64,000 bases of DNA from Akkermansiaceae bacterium (GTDB lineage Bacteria > Verrucomicrobiota > Verrucomicrobiia > Verrucomicrobiales > Akkermansiaceae), in contig CAJIZY010000009.1 in NCBI GenBank assembly GCA_905181965.1, positions 434,001 to 498,000 on the forward strand, given 5' to 3'. Shown here piece after piece: positions 7,907-18,766 of this stretch; positions within the stretch are counted from its first letter, which is position 1, and each line of letters opens with the position of its first letter. The notes beneath the pieces were generated by a model. It was given only the letters and a program-made list of their open reading frames with translations, ran no database searches and was not told the origin of the DNA. The translations under genes were made by a program, and so were the position numbers.

Positions 7907-8960
7907 TCGAATCGAGAATCCGAGACATCTCTACCTTCAGCTCATCTAGCCCCTCACCTTCCATTGCTGAAATCGGAACGATTGGAATCTTAGGAAACCG
8001 ATTCTTAAAGATCCCAAGGTTCTCTTCGGCACCCTCAAGATCCATCTTGTTGGCAACAACCATCCATGGGAATTTTGCTAGATCTTCGTCGTACAGTTTG
8101 ATCTCGGTTCGCAAGGTTTGGATATCCTCGATCGGATCACGGAGCTCGCTTCCCGGAATATCGACCACAAAAAGCAACACCCGACAGCGAGTAATGTGGC
8201 GCAAAAATTCATGACCAAGTCCACGATTGTCATGGGCCCCCTCAATCAACCCTGGAATATCAGCAACTGTACACCGCTTCTGACCATCGAGAGTCACGAC
8301 ACCGATTTGGGGAGTTAATGTCGTGAATGGATACGATGCAACCTTAGGCTGTTTCGCTGAAATCTTTCCCAGGAGAGTCGATTTTCCAGCGTTTGGAAAT
8401 CCAACCAAACCAACATCTGCGATTCTCCGAAGTTCGAAGTAAAAGACTCCCTGATCTCCTTCGGTTCCGAGCTCTCGCTCCTGTGGGACCTGATTCGTAG
8501 CGCTCCGAAAATGAAAGTTTCCTCGTCCGCCCTTCCCCGGCTCCAGCAAAACAAACTCCTGCCCTTCCTCAGTCAAATCGCATACCGGAACAAGATCAAC
8601 CCCTTCCTCGCTCCGCTCCATCTCAACCGCTTCCTGAACATCAAAGGCTGGGCTACGATAAATAACCGTTCCAGGAGGAACCCGCCCAATCTTAGTTTTC
8701 CCGTCTCGTCCATGCCGCTTCCAACTTTGCCCATGGGCTCCATCTTCTGCATACAGCTTCGGGTCGTAATGGAAATTACGAAGATTGTCGGTGTTCCCAT
8801 CGACTATCAACTTCACTTTGCCACCATTCCCACCATCACCACCATCGGGGCCTCCTCGGGGGACAAATTTTTCTTTACGAAAACTTACCGCTCCGTGTCC
8901 ACCATTCCCGGCACGACAGTGAACGCGGATATGGTCGACAAATGACTTATCTCTTTTCAT
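7896..8960 (-). CDS. obgE: GTPase Obg
   Basis: 354 residues. The Gly-rich Obg fold occupies the N-terminus (GGNGGHGAVSFRKEKF, GGPDGGDGGNGG). The G domain follows with P-loop GFPNAGKST, switch II DIPGLIEGAH, NKMD and a terminal SAMEG loop. Obg is an essential ribosome-associated GTPase acting in large-subunit maturation and stress response. The C-terminal domain is short, as in many non-firmicute Obg proteins. Its start codon overlaps the holB stop (ATGA), indicating translational coupling. Confidence 0.95.
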   Translation of the reverse strand: MKRDKSFVDHIRVHCRAGNGGHGAVSFRKEKFVPRGGPDGGDGGNGGKVKLIVDGNTDNLRNFHYDPKLYAEDGAHGQSWKRHGRDGKTKIGRVPPGTVIYRSPAFDVQEAVEMERSEEGVDLVPVCDLTEEGQEFVLLEPGKGGRGNFHFRSATNQVPQERELGTEGDQGVFYFELRRIADVGLVGFPNAGKSTLLGKISAKQPKVASYPFTTLTPQIGVVTLDGQKRCTVADIPGLIEGAHDNRGLGHEFLRHITRCRVLLFVVDIPGSELRDPIEDIQTLRTEIKLYDEDLAKFPWMVVANKMDLEGAEENLGIFKNRFPKIPIVPISAMEGEGLDELKVEMSRILDSSDE

Positions 8961-9979
8961 GCGGTAATCTTTCCAAAGGTATTCATCAAGGAAACCTCAA
9001 GTGCGAGCGCTTCCACGACATTTGTTTCCAATAAGCGTCGCAGCTCTTCCATGGCCGCAACCCGTCGCAAAAGCACGTCTAAATCTTCATCCTCCACCGC
9101 TTTTTTCATCACCTCTTCATGCTCAGGAAACTCCAGACCTTCGCCACCGGCCTTCAAACGGAGTAAATCACCAACCCAAGCATGGATAGTCTCAATCATC
9201 AGAGCCCGCTCTCCCAAGTAATCTGCAGAAGCTTGCGCTAAATACATTTTTTCCCGATCGTCTATCCACTTCGAATCAACAATCTTTTGATATTTCACCT
9301 TGTCTTCCTTCAACAAGGCGGCATATCCCCTTTCGATTGCAACCTTGCGGTCGCGGAGCAGATTTTCGAGCCCTGCTTTGACGGCTAAGCCTGTTTCTAA
9401 TTCACCAATCCCGTCCCGGGTAACACTTTCCAGAAGTGGCAAGATCCGCTCTACCTGCTCCGGCCTTTCGGCCCCCGGTGTCGCCACCAATGCAATATGA
9501 ACACAACGCGACCAAATAGTGGCAAGTAACTTCTCAGGTTCGCTTGAGAGTAAAAGTAGAATAACATGAGGTGGAGGCTCTTCTAAGGTCTTTAAAAAAG
9601 CGTTGGCTGCTGAGTCGCCCATCCTATCGGCGTCTACAATCACCCCAATCTTCCATGTCCCCTCAGGGGATGATTGGTTCATCATCTTTTCAAGAGCACG
9701 AATATCATCCACCGCAATCTTTCGGGACTTGGACCGAGGACGGACCACGCGGATATATTCTCCTTCTTGTTCAGCAAGTAGAGGAGCCTCAACCTCAACA
9801 GGATCTCCCCAAAGATCATCTCCCTCATCCTGCTTACCATTGAGAAGGTGCGCCATCTTTGCGGCCAAATCTTCCTTCCCGCCGCCCTTAGCGCCTGTCA
9901 CCAAAAAGGCATGCGCAAGTCGTCCACGCTCGTGAGCCACCGAAATAAGGTCAAATGCTTTGGCCACCGTGAATGCCAT
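8957..9979 (-). CDS. holB: DNA polymerase III delta' subunit
   Basis: 340 residues. This clamp-loader subunit is an AAA+ protein of the DnaX/HolB type. A Walker A-like loop (GAKGGGKED) follows the opening helix HERGRLAHAFLVTG. The conserved DADRMGDSAANAFLKTLEEPP stretch (Walker B region and sensor helix) leads to the SRC motif (ATIWSRC). The zinc-binding cysteines of the E. coli protein are not evident. It probably works in the replisome clamp loader. First gene of an operon with obgE (4-bp overlap) and the GGCT-like gene; divergent from the phosphatase gene. Confidence 0.85.
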   Translation of the reverse strand: MAFTVAKAFDLISVAHERGRLAHAFLVTGAKGGGKEDLAAKMAHLLNGKQDEGDDLWGDPVEVEAPLLAEQEGEYIRVVRPRSKSRKIAVDDIRALEKMMNQSSPEGTWKIGVIVDADRMGDSAANAFLKTLEEPPPHVILLLLSSEPEKLLATIWSRCVHIALVATPGAERPEQVERILPLLESVTRDGIGELETGLAVKAGLENLLRDRKVAIERGYAALLKEDKVKYQKIVDSKWIDDREKMYLAQASADYLGERALMIETIHAWVGDLLRLKAGGEGLEFPEHEEVMKKAVEDEDLDVLLRRVAAMEELRRLLETNVVEALALEVSLMNTFGKITA

Positions 9980-10072
9980 ATCGCAAAACTACCCGTCTCC
10001 CGTGCAACGGGCAAGATTATGTCGACATCGAAATCTCGGTGCATTCTGTCCTTAATCTGTCACCCTATCGAC

Positions 10073-11893
10073 ATGTTGAAACTCGTTTCACTTCTTACCA
10101 TCACTCTATTTCTGCAAGCTCAAGCCTATCGAGACCCCATCAGGCTCACCCACGGCCCGATGCTGGGGAAGCCAACCAGTAGCTCAGTCGCCGTTTGGGG
10201 CCGGACTTCTGAACCCGGCGAGTTTATTGTGAAATTTGGAACGGAGCCGTCTCAATTGGCTCATTCTACCCTTCCCGCAAAAACCGAGATCGATCGAGAC
10301 AACACTGGCGTTGCAAATTTGATAGGTCTCAAAGGAGATACCCGCTACCACTACCAGGTTTTCGTAAAAGACAATCCTCACGGCCTTCCTGGGACTTTCT
10401 TAACCTTGCCCTCGGCGGAAGAAAGCCGAAACCCCAAACATAATCCAAAAGGCCTCTTCAACTTCCGATTTGAAGTCGGATCCTGTGCAAACCAAAACCC
10501 GCTTCACGGAATCGGCCACCGCTCACCAGTCTACGAAAACCTCAATCAAGACTGGGCTGATAAAACTCACTTCCACATTATGAATGGTGACTGGCTTTAC
10601 GAGGAGCTCCGCACATACCCATCCGAAGCGTGGCGCCTCATTCAAGGACAAGATGCCCTGCCACCCACCGTGAAAACTATGCCCTCAATCGTCGGGGTCT
10701 GGGAAAACTACAAACTCTACCTCAGTCGGGGAAATGAACTAGCTCAGTGGCATCGTAACGTTCCCAGCTATTTCACCTTCGATGATCACGAGCTCGTAAA
10801 CGATATTTGGGGCTCAGCCGAAATTGGCAAACGTCACCGCCGAACCGTATTTCGCGATATCGGAACCCGGGCTTGGTTCGACTACCTTGGCTGGGCCAAC
10901 CCCGTAGAACATTCCCGCAGGGTCCACGCTGCCCGTGGAAAAATGACCGCGGGCAGTAAGCTCCTCGTCGATTCTTCCACCGATTTCACGAAACTCCCAA
11001 TTGATAGGATGGGGACGCTTCACGTTCACTGGGGCACTCCCGAAGCTGGTGTCAACAACCTTAAGTTTGACAACGACGATGGGCATAAGAATTCCTATGT
11101 TTACCAAATAACCAAAGTCATCGACGCCCACACCCTGGAGCTCCACATGCCAGCAAAGGTAAGCGATGAAGTCACTTACTCAATCGGACGAAGTTCCTTT
11201 GGGAAATTTCGCGTCGCCAATTGCGAATTCTTTCTCCTCGACACCCGGGGCTCAAGAGACATGCACGACGTAGCAAATCGCGGTAAGGAAGGAGTCTCCA
11301 TGCTTGGAAAGACACAACGCGAGTGGCTACTCAAATCGATGAAGGAAAGTGATGCTGATTTCTTTTTCCTCACCTCCACTGTCCCCTTTATGATTCCTCA
11401 CAGTGGCGCGGGTGGCTTTGAAGCCGCTAAAAACAAAGAAGAAGCGTGGACCGGCTTTCTGGATGAACGCGAACAATTGATTAACGAGTGGGACAAGCTC
11501 GGGAAAAAAGTTTTTGTTATGACCGGAGACCTCCACAATAGCTTCGCCATCAAAATTACTGACAATGTATGGGAGTTCTGTTGTGGCCCGCACAATAGTG
11601 TGAATCACGTCCCCAAGAATGACGAAATGAATCGGCCCGCTACTGGCATCTTCGACTGGGGTCCGCGCAAATGCGACATCCGCTGGAGCTCTTACATCCT
11701 TCCCGACCTCGAAAGACTCCAGCGGCTTTACCCCTACTTCTGTGTCGTCCAAGTGAACAATGTCTTTAATATGCCTCAAAAACTGGGAAATAAACGCTTG
11801 GTCGCCTACCCCCACCCACAAATAATTTTTCAATATTATAATGGCAGAACTGGTGAACTCGCTTACGCCGAAGCGATCTCACTGGATCGGTAA
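10073..11893 (+). CDS. PhoD-like alkaline phosphatase/phosphodiesterase, secreted
   Basis: About 606 residues from the ATG at 10073, chosen because it begins a clean signal peptide (MLKLVSLLTITLFLQAQA). A fibronectin-like PhoD_N domain (GPMLGKPTSSSVAVWGRTSE) is followed by the metallophosphoesterase domain: SCANQNP, NGDWLYEE (metal Asp), FTFDDHELVND, LDTRGSRD and TGDLHNSF (metal His). PhoD enzymes are exported, often Ca/Fe-dependent, phosphomonoesterases or diesterases. The insert of about 90 residues between DDHE and LDTRGS is longer than usual. It likely scavenges phosphate in the periplasm. Convergent with the CotH gene, leaving 3 bp. Confidence 0.82.
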   Translation: MLKLVSLLTITLFLQAQAYRDPIRLTHGPMLGKPTSSSVAVWGRTSEPGEFIVKFGTEPSQLAHSTLPAKTEIDRDNTGVANLIGLKGDTRYHYQVFVKDNPHGLPGTFLTLPSAEESRNPKHNPKGLFNFRFEVGSCANQNPLHGIGHRSPVYENLNQDWADKTHFHIMNGDWLYEELRTYPSEAWRLIQGQDALPPTVKTMPSIVGVWENYKLYLSRGNELAQWHRNVPSYFTFDDHELVNDIWGSAEIGKRHRRTVFRDIGTRAWFDYLGWANPVEHSRRVHAARGKMTAGSKLLVDSSTDFTKLPIDRMGTLHVHWGTPEAGVNNLKFDNDDGHKNSYVYQITKVIDAHTLELHMPAKVSDEVTYSIGRSSFGKFRVANCEFFLLDTRGSRDMHDVANRGKEGVSMLGKTQREWLLKSMKESDADFFFLTSTVPFMIPHSGAGGFEAAKNKEEAWTGFLDEREQLINEWDKLGKKVFVMTGDLHNSFAIKITDNVWEFCCGPHNSVNHVPKNDEMNRPATGIFDWGPRKCDIRWSSYILPDLERLQRLYPYFCVVQVNNVFNMPQKLGNKRLVAYPHPQIIFQYYNGRTGELAYAEAISLDR

Positions 11894-11896
11894 CAC

Positions 11897-14800
11897 CTAC
11901 TCCGAAATCGCCTTGAGTCGGAGGTAAGCATCGCCCTTCCCAATCGATAGCGGGTGACGATAGGTAGAAGTCACTGAGCCGTCTTCAGAAATTAACTCGG
12001 GAAGCACTAAGACCCCTTCATCGGTCCAACTAGAAAGATCGCCACTTACTTGTGCGGCCACCCTAGCCGCTCTCTCTCCGGGGGCACGAGTAATAGTCAC
12101 GGTGAGGTAGCTCTCACCATCGATCTCCCTGATTTCACTGGCTAGCTTCCCAGGCGAGCTGGCTGAATCACGAGGAAGTGAACCTAAGGCAAACTCAAAG
12201 AAATTACTCCAACCATCACCGTCAGGGTCGGAATTCTCACTAGAAATTGTAGGATTCAGCAAATCTGCCCCCGAAAAGACAGCGGCCTGCCATGAAGAAA
12301 AATCCAGCCGCCCACCGGGAGAGCCACCTTGAGAACCCGAAATCTTCCAGTTAGCTGGTTCACCATGATCGCCCCCTCGATCAATGATCTGAATGGAATA
12401 TCCATCGAGATTAGAAAGATCAGGCCACGGCGAAGAATTATTATAGGAAAACTCATGAATGACAGAATCCTCCTGCCCAATTATCCTCAGCTGTTCTCCA
12501 CCATTCGAAAGCTGGCCCGAATATTCACCGGCAATCAGTCCATCAAAATCAGTTCCGAAACGGATACGGAAGGCGTCGATGCTCTTAACCAGAAGAAGTT
12601 TCTCTCCCGGGCCAAGAACACGAATAAGGGACTCAGAAAAATCAAAAATAATACCATCAGTGAGGCGGACCGAACTCAGATCAATATTTTCCTGTGAGAA
12701 ATTCACCAAGCGATTGAATCTCAAAAAAATCACCATCATCAAAACCAGCATTAGCCTCGGCCTGATTTGCTCCGACCGGATTATAGAGCATCTCAGAAAC
12801 TGCTAAATTCTGAGAGGTCGCTGGCACCGAATCGACTGTAAAGCGAGATGAAGTGACCGCGCTCCATTTACCATTTTTAAAACTACGAGCCTTCACCGTA
12901 ATTGGCTCATTCACGAAAAATGGCAGATTCCCATTGGCAGCGCGCTCACCTCTCAACCCAATATCCAAGGCCATGTCACTATTGCCTGGGGAATTATGGA
13001 GTTCGATCACGATTATATTTGAGCCGCTCACTAGAAGATTTGGGTCAATTGGATAGGCTCGATAATCAGCCTCATTCCCATCATCCGTATCAGACGTCGG
13101 GACGGTCGAATAATCCGTTTGAGTGGGCAAATTAGATCCACGAAAGGCCTCTATACCGTTCACAAAAATCACGATTCCCCCGTCCACTAGAAGGTTCGCC
13201 GAAAGAGAAAGGTATGCCGCAGGATCATCAATTTTAAAAGCTTTACTACAACTAGGACAAATAATATCTCGCACTATTCACCTCAGTTTCAATTTTAATC
13301 GTCACACCACCACTTGAAATCCCGCCATATCCGAGAGGAGCCGCACCACTTTGCCATTCACTATCATCGTAGTTTAACAAGCGCCACTCTGTTCCCAAAT
13401 TTCCATTTGTGGCGTTGTGTTTCCAAATCGATCCTTCCTCAATCAACACCTCTTCCTGTAGACCCCCAGTTTGCGAGATTGCATTCGGATTGGGAGTGCC
13501 TCCTAGCATCCTCGGATCCGATCCATCAGTGGTATAGTAGAGCTTAGTATCGTCATTAGTAATAAGCAGCGGATATCCTCCGGACACTGTTCCTCCAAAC
13601 TGACTAAAGGTAGGTGGCGCAATTTCAGGCCATAGATTATTATCGCGGAAATCTTGACGCACTGGACCAAAAAGGTATCGACGCCGACCGATCGAAGGAT
13701 TGATCCACCGAAGAACTTTACCCGTATCAACAGCCTGATTTTCGATCAAGCGAAGTAAGCTCTCAAATTCACCTTTCAACCCGTCAAAGCGTTTTCGGAT
13801 ATGAGAATTCGACTGATCCCTATCATCCAAAATCCCACCATTAAAAAGGTGTTTCTGAATCTGGTCAGCAAACAATAATCGAAATTCCTCCCATCGATTG
13901 AGACCCCGCCATAGATCACGCAGTTCCCCTCGCGTTCCAGTCTGACCATTCTGACCTGTGGAAGTGCCCACGATATAATTACGAATCATCTCCTGAGAAA
14001 CCGGGCGATTCCCGGCATTATTCATAGCGCCTTCGGCATCCCAAACATAAAGCCGATACCGACCTCGCGCACACAGTTAGCAATAACTATTATGGGGCCA
14101 ATCCCATGTGGCTCCGTAAATATTAAGAAGGTAGTAATTCGCCATATTTTCGACGTCCGCCACCTCAAGCACCTTTTCCCAGTTCTGGGTAGTTATGGCT
14201 GCATTTAAACGACTAATCATATCGTCCCAAACCGTCTTATCACCTTCCGCAATATTATCATTTCCTTCGTACTGGAGAACATCCCATTGAGCGTTGGAAT
14301 CGGTGCTGTGGAGCGATTGAAAGAATGGTTCCCGGAGGCGCTCGACCATGTTGTAGAAGCCTTTGAGTTCGCCATTGACGTAAAGGCTATTGATAACGCC
14401 CAAGCTAGCGCCATTTCCCATTTTGTGACTGAGGCGACGAAACAACTCATCGATAATGAAGGGATTACGAATATCATTTTTTCCTGCCCGAATCCGAAAT
14501 CTTTCATATCCGCTAAAGGTCCGCGCTGGACCGTTCAAAGGAAGACTTACCGATGGGTTCCCATAGTCATCGCGGAAGTATAGGTTGAACGAAGGCTTCT
14601 GAACCCCTGAATCAGGCCAAGGTGAAGCTGATGTCTGGGTCAACTGCATCCTAGGGCGAGAATACGAACTAGCGGCAATTCTCAGCCCTACGTCTGATCG
14701 GAAACCTGCAGTCCCATCTTGAAAATAATATTCAGCATGAATCGGGCGCTCATAGGCACGCCCGCGATTTATGACATTATTATAATCAGTCTTACCAGAG

Positions 14801-16277
14801 GGTCGCCATTGCCTATTAGGATATGATCCCCCATTAATCGCCAACACCCCGAATGGATCATAAAGAGCACGCTCAGGATCACCTGCATAAACTAAAGCCG
14901 GACCAGTCCGACACTCAAAGACCTATTAATCAAGAAGGTATTGGTTTTGATATTTGAAGCGATGAAACCATCGCGAAATGAACGAGCTCGAATGACGTGT
15001 CCACGTCGTGAATTGATCGGACTGAGCAAAAGCGGCAGGGTATAGTCACTCCCATTCTCAAGCGTCGGCTCACTCCCATCAGTGGTGTAGCGGATTGTCG
15101 CCCCTGGCGTCATCGAGCTAAGCGTCACCGCAAGCGCGCTATCATAAAAACCACCCTTTTGACTAAAATTAGGAGCATCAGCTTGCCCAACAAACTCATC
15201 TCCAAAATTTGACTGTCCCGGACTAGGAGTCTGAAAATATCGCCATTGCCCATCTCCTGTAAGACCGAAACTATAATTTGGAAACTGTTTTGGATACTTG
15301 GGCAAAATCTCAGAAACTGGGTTTCCCTCACTATCATAAAGGCCCAAATACTCGCCTCCTGAGGCCAACTTAAAATTCGTGTGCAGAAAATCTCCTCCCT
15401 CGATCGGAGTATCCGGATCATCCGCCAAAACGACTAAATACTCTCCCGCTGGGATTGTCGTCCCTACCGGAAAACTCCACTTAAGTGGCTCCAGCAATTC
15501 ATCACTTAGACTCCACCCCCCGAGGTCCACTGACTCCTCCCCATTATTATAAAGCTCGATCCAATCCGAAGGATCATCCGGGGAAGTGACAGGGTCAACC
15601 AAGCCTGAGCTAGGTTCACGCAACCCAGGAAGATAAGTCACAGCACCACCCGAAGAAAAAAGCTGAGGATCAGCCCCAGAGGGTTCATCGATCCGGAGCG
15701 ACATCTCAAGACGCATATTACTCGTCAGCGTGTAATTGTTAACCTGAACCGCGATAACATTTTTACCTCGGATCAATAATTCCGAAGCGATCGGCAAAGT
15801 AATCGATTCACTATTCGTCCCCAACGTGCTCCCCCGATGAGATAACTGGTCATGGTAAATGTGAGCCTTTGCCGCTCCCATATTCCCTCGAGCTACCTCC
15901 ACCCCATTGATCCACGCAATAAAACCATCGTTGTAATTAATTTCAAGAACCATGGGGGCCGACGATACCGCCTCAGAAGTCGATACTTCAAAATCCTTCC
16001 GCACGTAGAATGATGGTGAAATACTTCTCAGCCCCGACCCCAGATCGGTGGCAATACTACCAAGCGAATATCCCATTGGTAGCTTACCCGACTGCCATCT
16101 TGAGTCATCGAAAGATTCGGACCACCATGCTGGGCCCGATCCTGGATACGCTTGATCATTTTCATCCCATCGTAAATTCCGGGGTATGTGAGACGTAGAG
16201 ATTTCGTTGATGACAACGTCACCAAACGCTTGAACTGATAAAATTATCCCTAGAACGATTGCGAGTGTGCGGCTCAT
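11897..16277 (-). CDS. CotH-kinase / lamin-tail surface protein, broken by several frameshifts
   Basis: One gene of about 1,460 codons read in pieces: 16277-14892, 14847-14077, 14025-13252, 13274-12681 and 12751-11897. Order of parts: a signal peptide; a carbohydrate-binding-like segment (FYVRKDFEV); a lamin-tail domain (DWIELYNNGEESVDLGGWSLSD); a chitobiase/FN3-like segment (RYTTDGSEPT); the CotH kinase domain (RMQLTQTSASPW, WDWPHNSY, YVWDAEGAM); a second RYYTTDGSDP-type and LTD region; and a DPDGDGWSNFFEFALGS C-terminus typical of secreted PVC proteins. Breaks lie near 14910, 14077 (in-frame TAA), 13265 and 12700. CotH kinases phosphorylate proteins or peptides outside the cytosol. Likely surface-exposed if intact. 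Confidence 0.8.
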
Positions 16278-16347
16278 ACCCGCGTAAAATGCCTTAAAAT
16301 CTGCAGTCTGACAGTACGAAAGATCAAAAGCCCAATGGAATTTGAAG

Positions 16348-17553
16348 CTATAAAAGAAGCCCGGCTAAAGCTGCGCTCATCAAATTGGCGAGGGTTGCGG
16401 CGAAAACTGCTTTCAAACCAAGCTGGGCAATTTCCTTTCTTCGCCCTGGAGCCATTACCCCCAACCCACCCAGTAAGATAGCGATCGAGGAAAGATTAGC
16501 GAACCCACATAAGGCAAAGGTCACAATACCTTGAGTTTTCACACTTAATCCTTCCTTTATTTCCGAAAACCTCGCGAAGGCAATGAACTCATTCATCACC
16601 AACTTCTGGCCGATGAGACTTCCAGCCTGCTGGATTTCACTACCATTCACTCCGAGCAAATAGGCGACTGGCGCAAAAAACCATCCGAGTAATTTTTCAA
16701 GACTGAATTGAGGATCGCCAAACCAACCACCTACTTCTCCAAAAAAGAGATTCGCCAGCGCAATTAACCCCACGAACGCGAGAAGCATTGCCCCCACGTT
16801 TAGAGCGAGCTTCAATCCACTCGAAGCTCCCAGAGCCGCTGCGTCGATAACATTGACCGGCTGATCCTCGCCTTCCGCCAATTCGATTCTGCTGTCATCC
16901 ACCTCCTCCGTCTCCGGCATAATGAGCTTCGCAAAAAGCAAGCCTCCCGGCGCTGCCATGAAGCAGGCTGCGATCAAATGATCCATCCTTGCTCCCAAAC
17001 CAGCATAACCAGCCAAAACCGAACCCGCAATACTTGCTAGACCACCCACCATCACCGCGAATAATTCCGAACTCGTCATTTTCGGAAGATAAGGACGAAT
17101 CACTAAAGGAGCCTCAGTCTGCCCTACAAAAATATTTGCCGCAGCCGAAAACGATTCTGCCCGACTCGTTCCTAGCACCTTTCGCAAGCCGCCACCCACC
17201 AAAAGAATCACCATCTGCATAATCCTCAGGTGATAGAGAACAGCAATTAGAGAGGAGAAAAAGATAATCACCGGCAAAACCTTAAAAGCAAAGATCCAAC
17301 CAACTCCCCCGCCACCATCGGATAGCGGTCCAAACAAAAAAGAAATCCCTTTCTCACCCGCTCCAATCAGGTCACTCACCCGCATCGTTAGCCATTGCAG
17401 AGCCTTAACACCCCAAGGTGTCGCCAAGACAAACACCGCTAAAATCACCTGAATCAAAAATGCCCCGCCCACCGTCCGCCAAGAAATTGCCTTACGATTC
17501 GAAGAACAGAGATATCCGAGAGCCAAAAGAAAAATTACTCCAATGATGCTCAT
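16348..17553 (-). CDS. nupC: concentrative nucleoside transporter (NupC/CNT)
   Basis: 401 residues, the usual CNT length. The N-terminal Nucleos_tra2_N part, with multiple membrane helices, is followed by the gate and core motifs: [30 protein letters not shown], then [16 protein letters not shown] and the final [23 protein letters not shown] carriers import nucleosides with Na+ or H+. The QTEAP signature and the SS-IAI element of the inner repeat are intact. The gene is monocistronic, separated by 70 bp from the CotH gene and divergent from fba. Confidence 0.9.
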   Translation of the reverse strand: MSIIGVIFLLALGYLCSSNRKAISWRTVGGAFLIQVILAVFVLATPWGVKALQWLTMRVSDLIGAGEKGISFLFGPLSDGGGGVGWIFAFKVLPVIIFFSSLIAVLYHLRIMQMVILLVGGGLRKVLGTSRAESFSAAANIFVGQTEAPLVIRPYLPKMTSSELFAVMVGGLASIAGSVLAGYAGLGARMDHLIAACFMAAPGGLLFAKLIMPETEEVDDSRIELAEGEDQPVNVIDAAALGASSGLKLALNVGAMLLAFVGLIALANLFFGEVGGWFGDPQFSLEKLLGWFFAPVAYLLGVNGSEIQQAGSLIGQKLVMNEFIAFARFSEIKEGLSVKTQGIVTFALCGFANLSSIAILLGGLGVMAPGRRKEIAQLGLKAVFAATLANLMSAALAGLLL

Positions 17554-17660
17554 GCCAGAAGCCTAGTGAGACCTTCTTAAAAGCACCAGCTTAGGGTTTA
17601 GTGGATGGCACAAGACCATCCTTGCCAGTTTCACCGATCTAGGGTAACTCCCTCGCAGTA

Positions 17661-18689
17661 ATGCCAGTCGCGACCCCAGAACAGTACGCCCAGATGCTCG
17701 ATGCCGCCCAAAAGGGTGGATATGCCTATCCTGCCATCAACATCACCTCTCTCACAACTGCCAACGGAGCTCTCAAAGCCTTTGCCGAGGCCAAGTCTGA
17801 TGGGATCATTCAAGTTTCGACCGGAGGTGGCCAATTCGCAGCCGGCACCGCCGTTGGAGACGCCGCTTTTGGAGCAATCGTCCTTGCCGAAGCCGTCCAC
17901 ACTCTCGCTGAGAAATACGATGTGCTCATTGCCCTCCACACGGACCATTGCCACCCCGAAAAGGTCGACTCCTTCCTTCGCCCTCTCCTTGACGCCTCTC
18001 GCAAGCGGATTGCTGAAGGTAGAGGTCCACTCTTCCAATCCCACATGTTCGATGGATCGGTCGTAGATCTCGACGAGAACATGAAGATTTCCGCCGAACT
18101 CCTAAAGGAGTGCGTCGAGCTTAATATCATCCTTGAGATCGAAGCAGGCTGCGTTGGTGGCGAAGAAGATGGTCACGACACCTCGGGCCTCCCCGCCGAG
18201 AAACTTTATACGACGCCTGAGGATATGATGCAGGTTTATGAAACTCTCAGTCCGATCGGCCGCTTCATGTTTGCTGCTACTTTTGGTAATGTTCATGGCG
18301 CATACAAACCCGGGGCCGTTAAGCTCAAGCCTACTATTCTCCGTGACGGACAAAAAGTCGTCATGGACAAGTATGGTGAAGAGGCCGAGATGGACCTCGT
18401 CTTCCATGGTGGTTCCGGAACCTCTCCTCAGGACCTCCAAGAAACCCTCGACTACGGTGTGATCAAAATGAATATCGATACTGACACACAGTATGCGTTC
18501 ACACGCCCCGTCGTGACACACATCTGTGCAAACATCGAAGGTGTGCTCAAGATCGACGGCGAAGTCGGCAACAAGAAGACATACGACCCACGCAGCTACC
18601 TCAAGAAAGCCGAGCAGTCTCTTTGCGACCGCATGAAGCAGGCTTGCGACGAGCTCCGCTCCACCGGAAACACGATCTACAAAGCCTAA
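17661..18689 (+). CDS. fba: class II fructose-bisphosphate aldolase
   Basis: 342 residues. Glycolytic and gluconeogenic cleavage of fructose-1,6-bisphosphate by a Zn-dependent enzyme. Zinc and catalytic motifs are LHTDHCHPEK (Asp/His), EIEAGCVGGEEDG, TFGNVHG (second zinc His), FHGGSGTSPQD and KMNIDTDTQYA. The length and EAGCVGGEEDGHD insert match the actinobacterial/FbaA-like class IIA type. Start chosen at 17661 (MPVATPEQY), consistent with homologues. A strong terminator follows. Confidence 0.95.
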   Translation: MPVATPEQYAQMLDAAQKGGYAYPAINITSLTTANGALKAFAEAKSDGIIQVSTGGGQFAAGTAVGDAAFGAIVLAEAVHTLAEKYDVLIALHTDHCHPEKVDSFLRPLLDASRKRIAEGRGPLFQSHMFDGSVVDLDENMKISAELLKECVELNIILEIEAGCVGGEEDGHDTSGLPAEKLYTTPEDMMQVYETLSPIGRFMFAATFGNVHGAYKPGAVKLKPTILRDGQKVVMDKYGEEAEMDLVFHGGSGTSPQDLQETLDYGVIKMNIDTDTQYAFTRPVVTHICANIEGVLKIDGEVGNKKTYDPRSYLKKAEQSLCDRMKQACDELRSTGNTIYKA

Positions 18690-18709
18690 CCGGCTCCTGA
18701 AATTCCAAC

Positions 18710-18739
18710 AAAGGCCCGCCTCACTTGGCGGGCCTTTTA
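18710..18739 (+). terminator. Rho-independent terminator after fba
   Basis: AAGGCCCGCC pairs with GGCGGGCCTT around the loop TCACTT, followed by TT at the end of the arm and a short AT-rich tail. It separates fba from the membrane protein gene starting at 18767. Confidence 0.85.
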
Positions 18740-18766
18740 TTTACGCTTTTATCGCCATGTCTGGCA

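Noticed and set aside
14065-14100. In-frame TAA in the CotH gene as evidence of stop-codon readthrough
   Set aside because: The conserved stretch around it is shortened and garbled (NSYC-stop-LCARGRYR), which fits a small deletion or error better than recoding.
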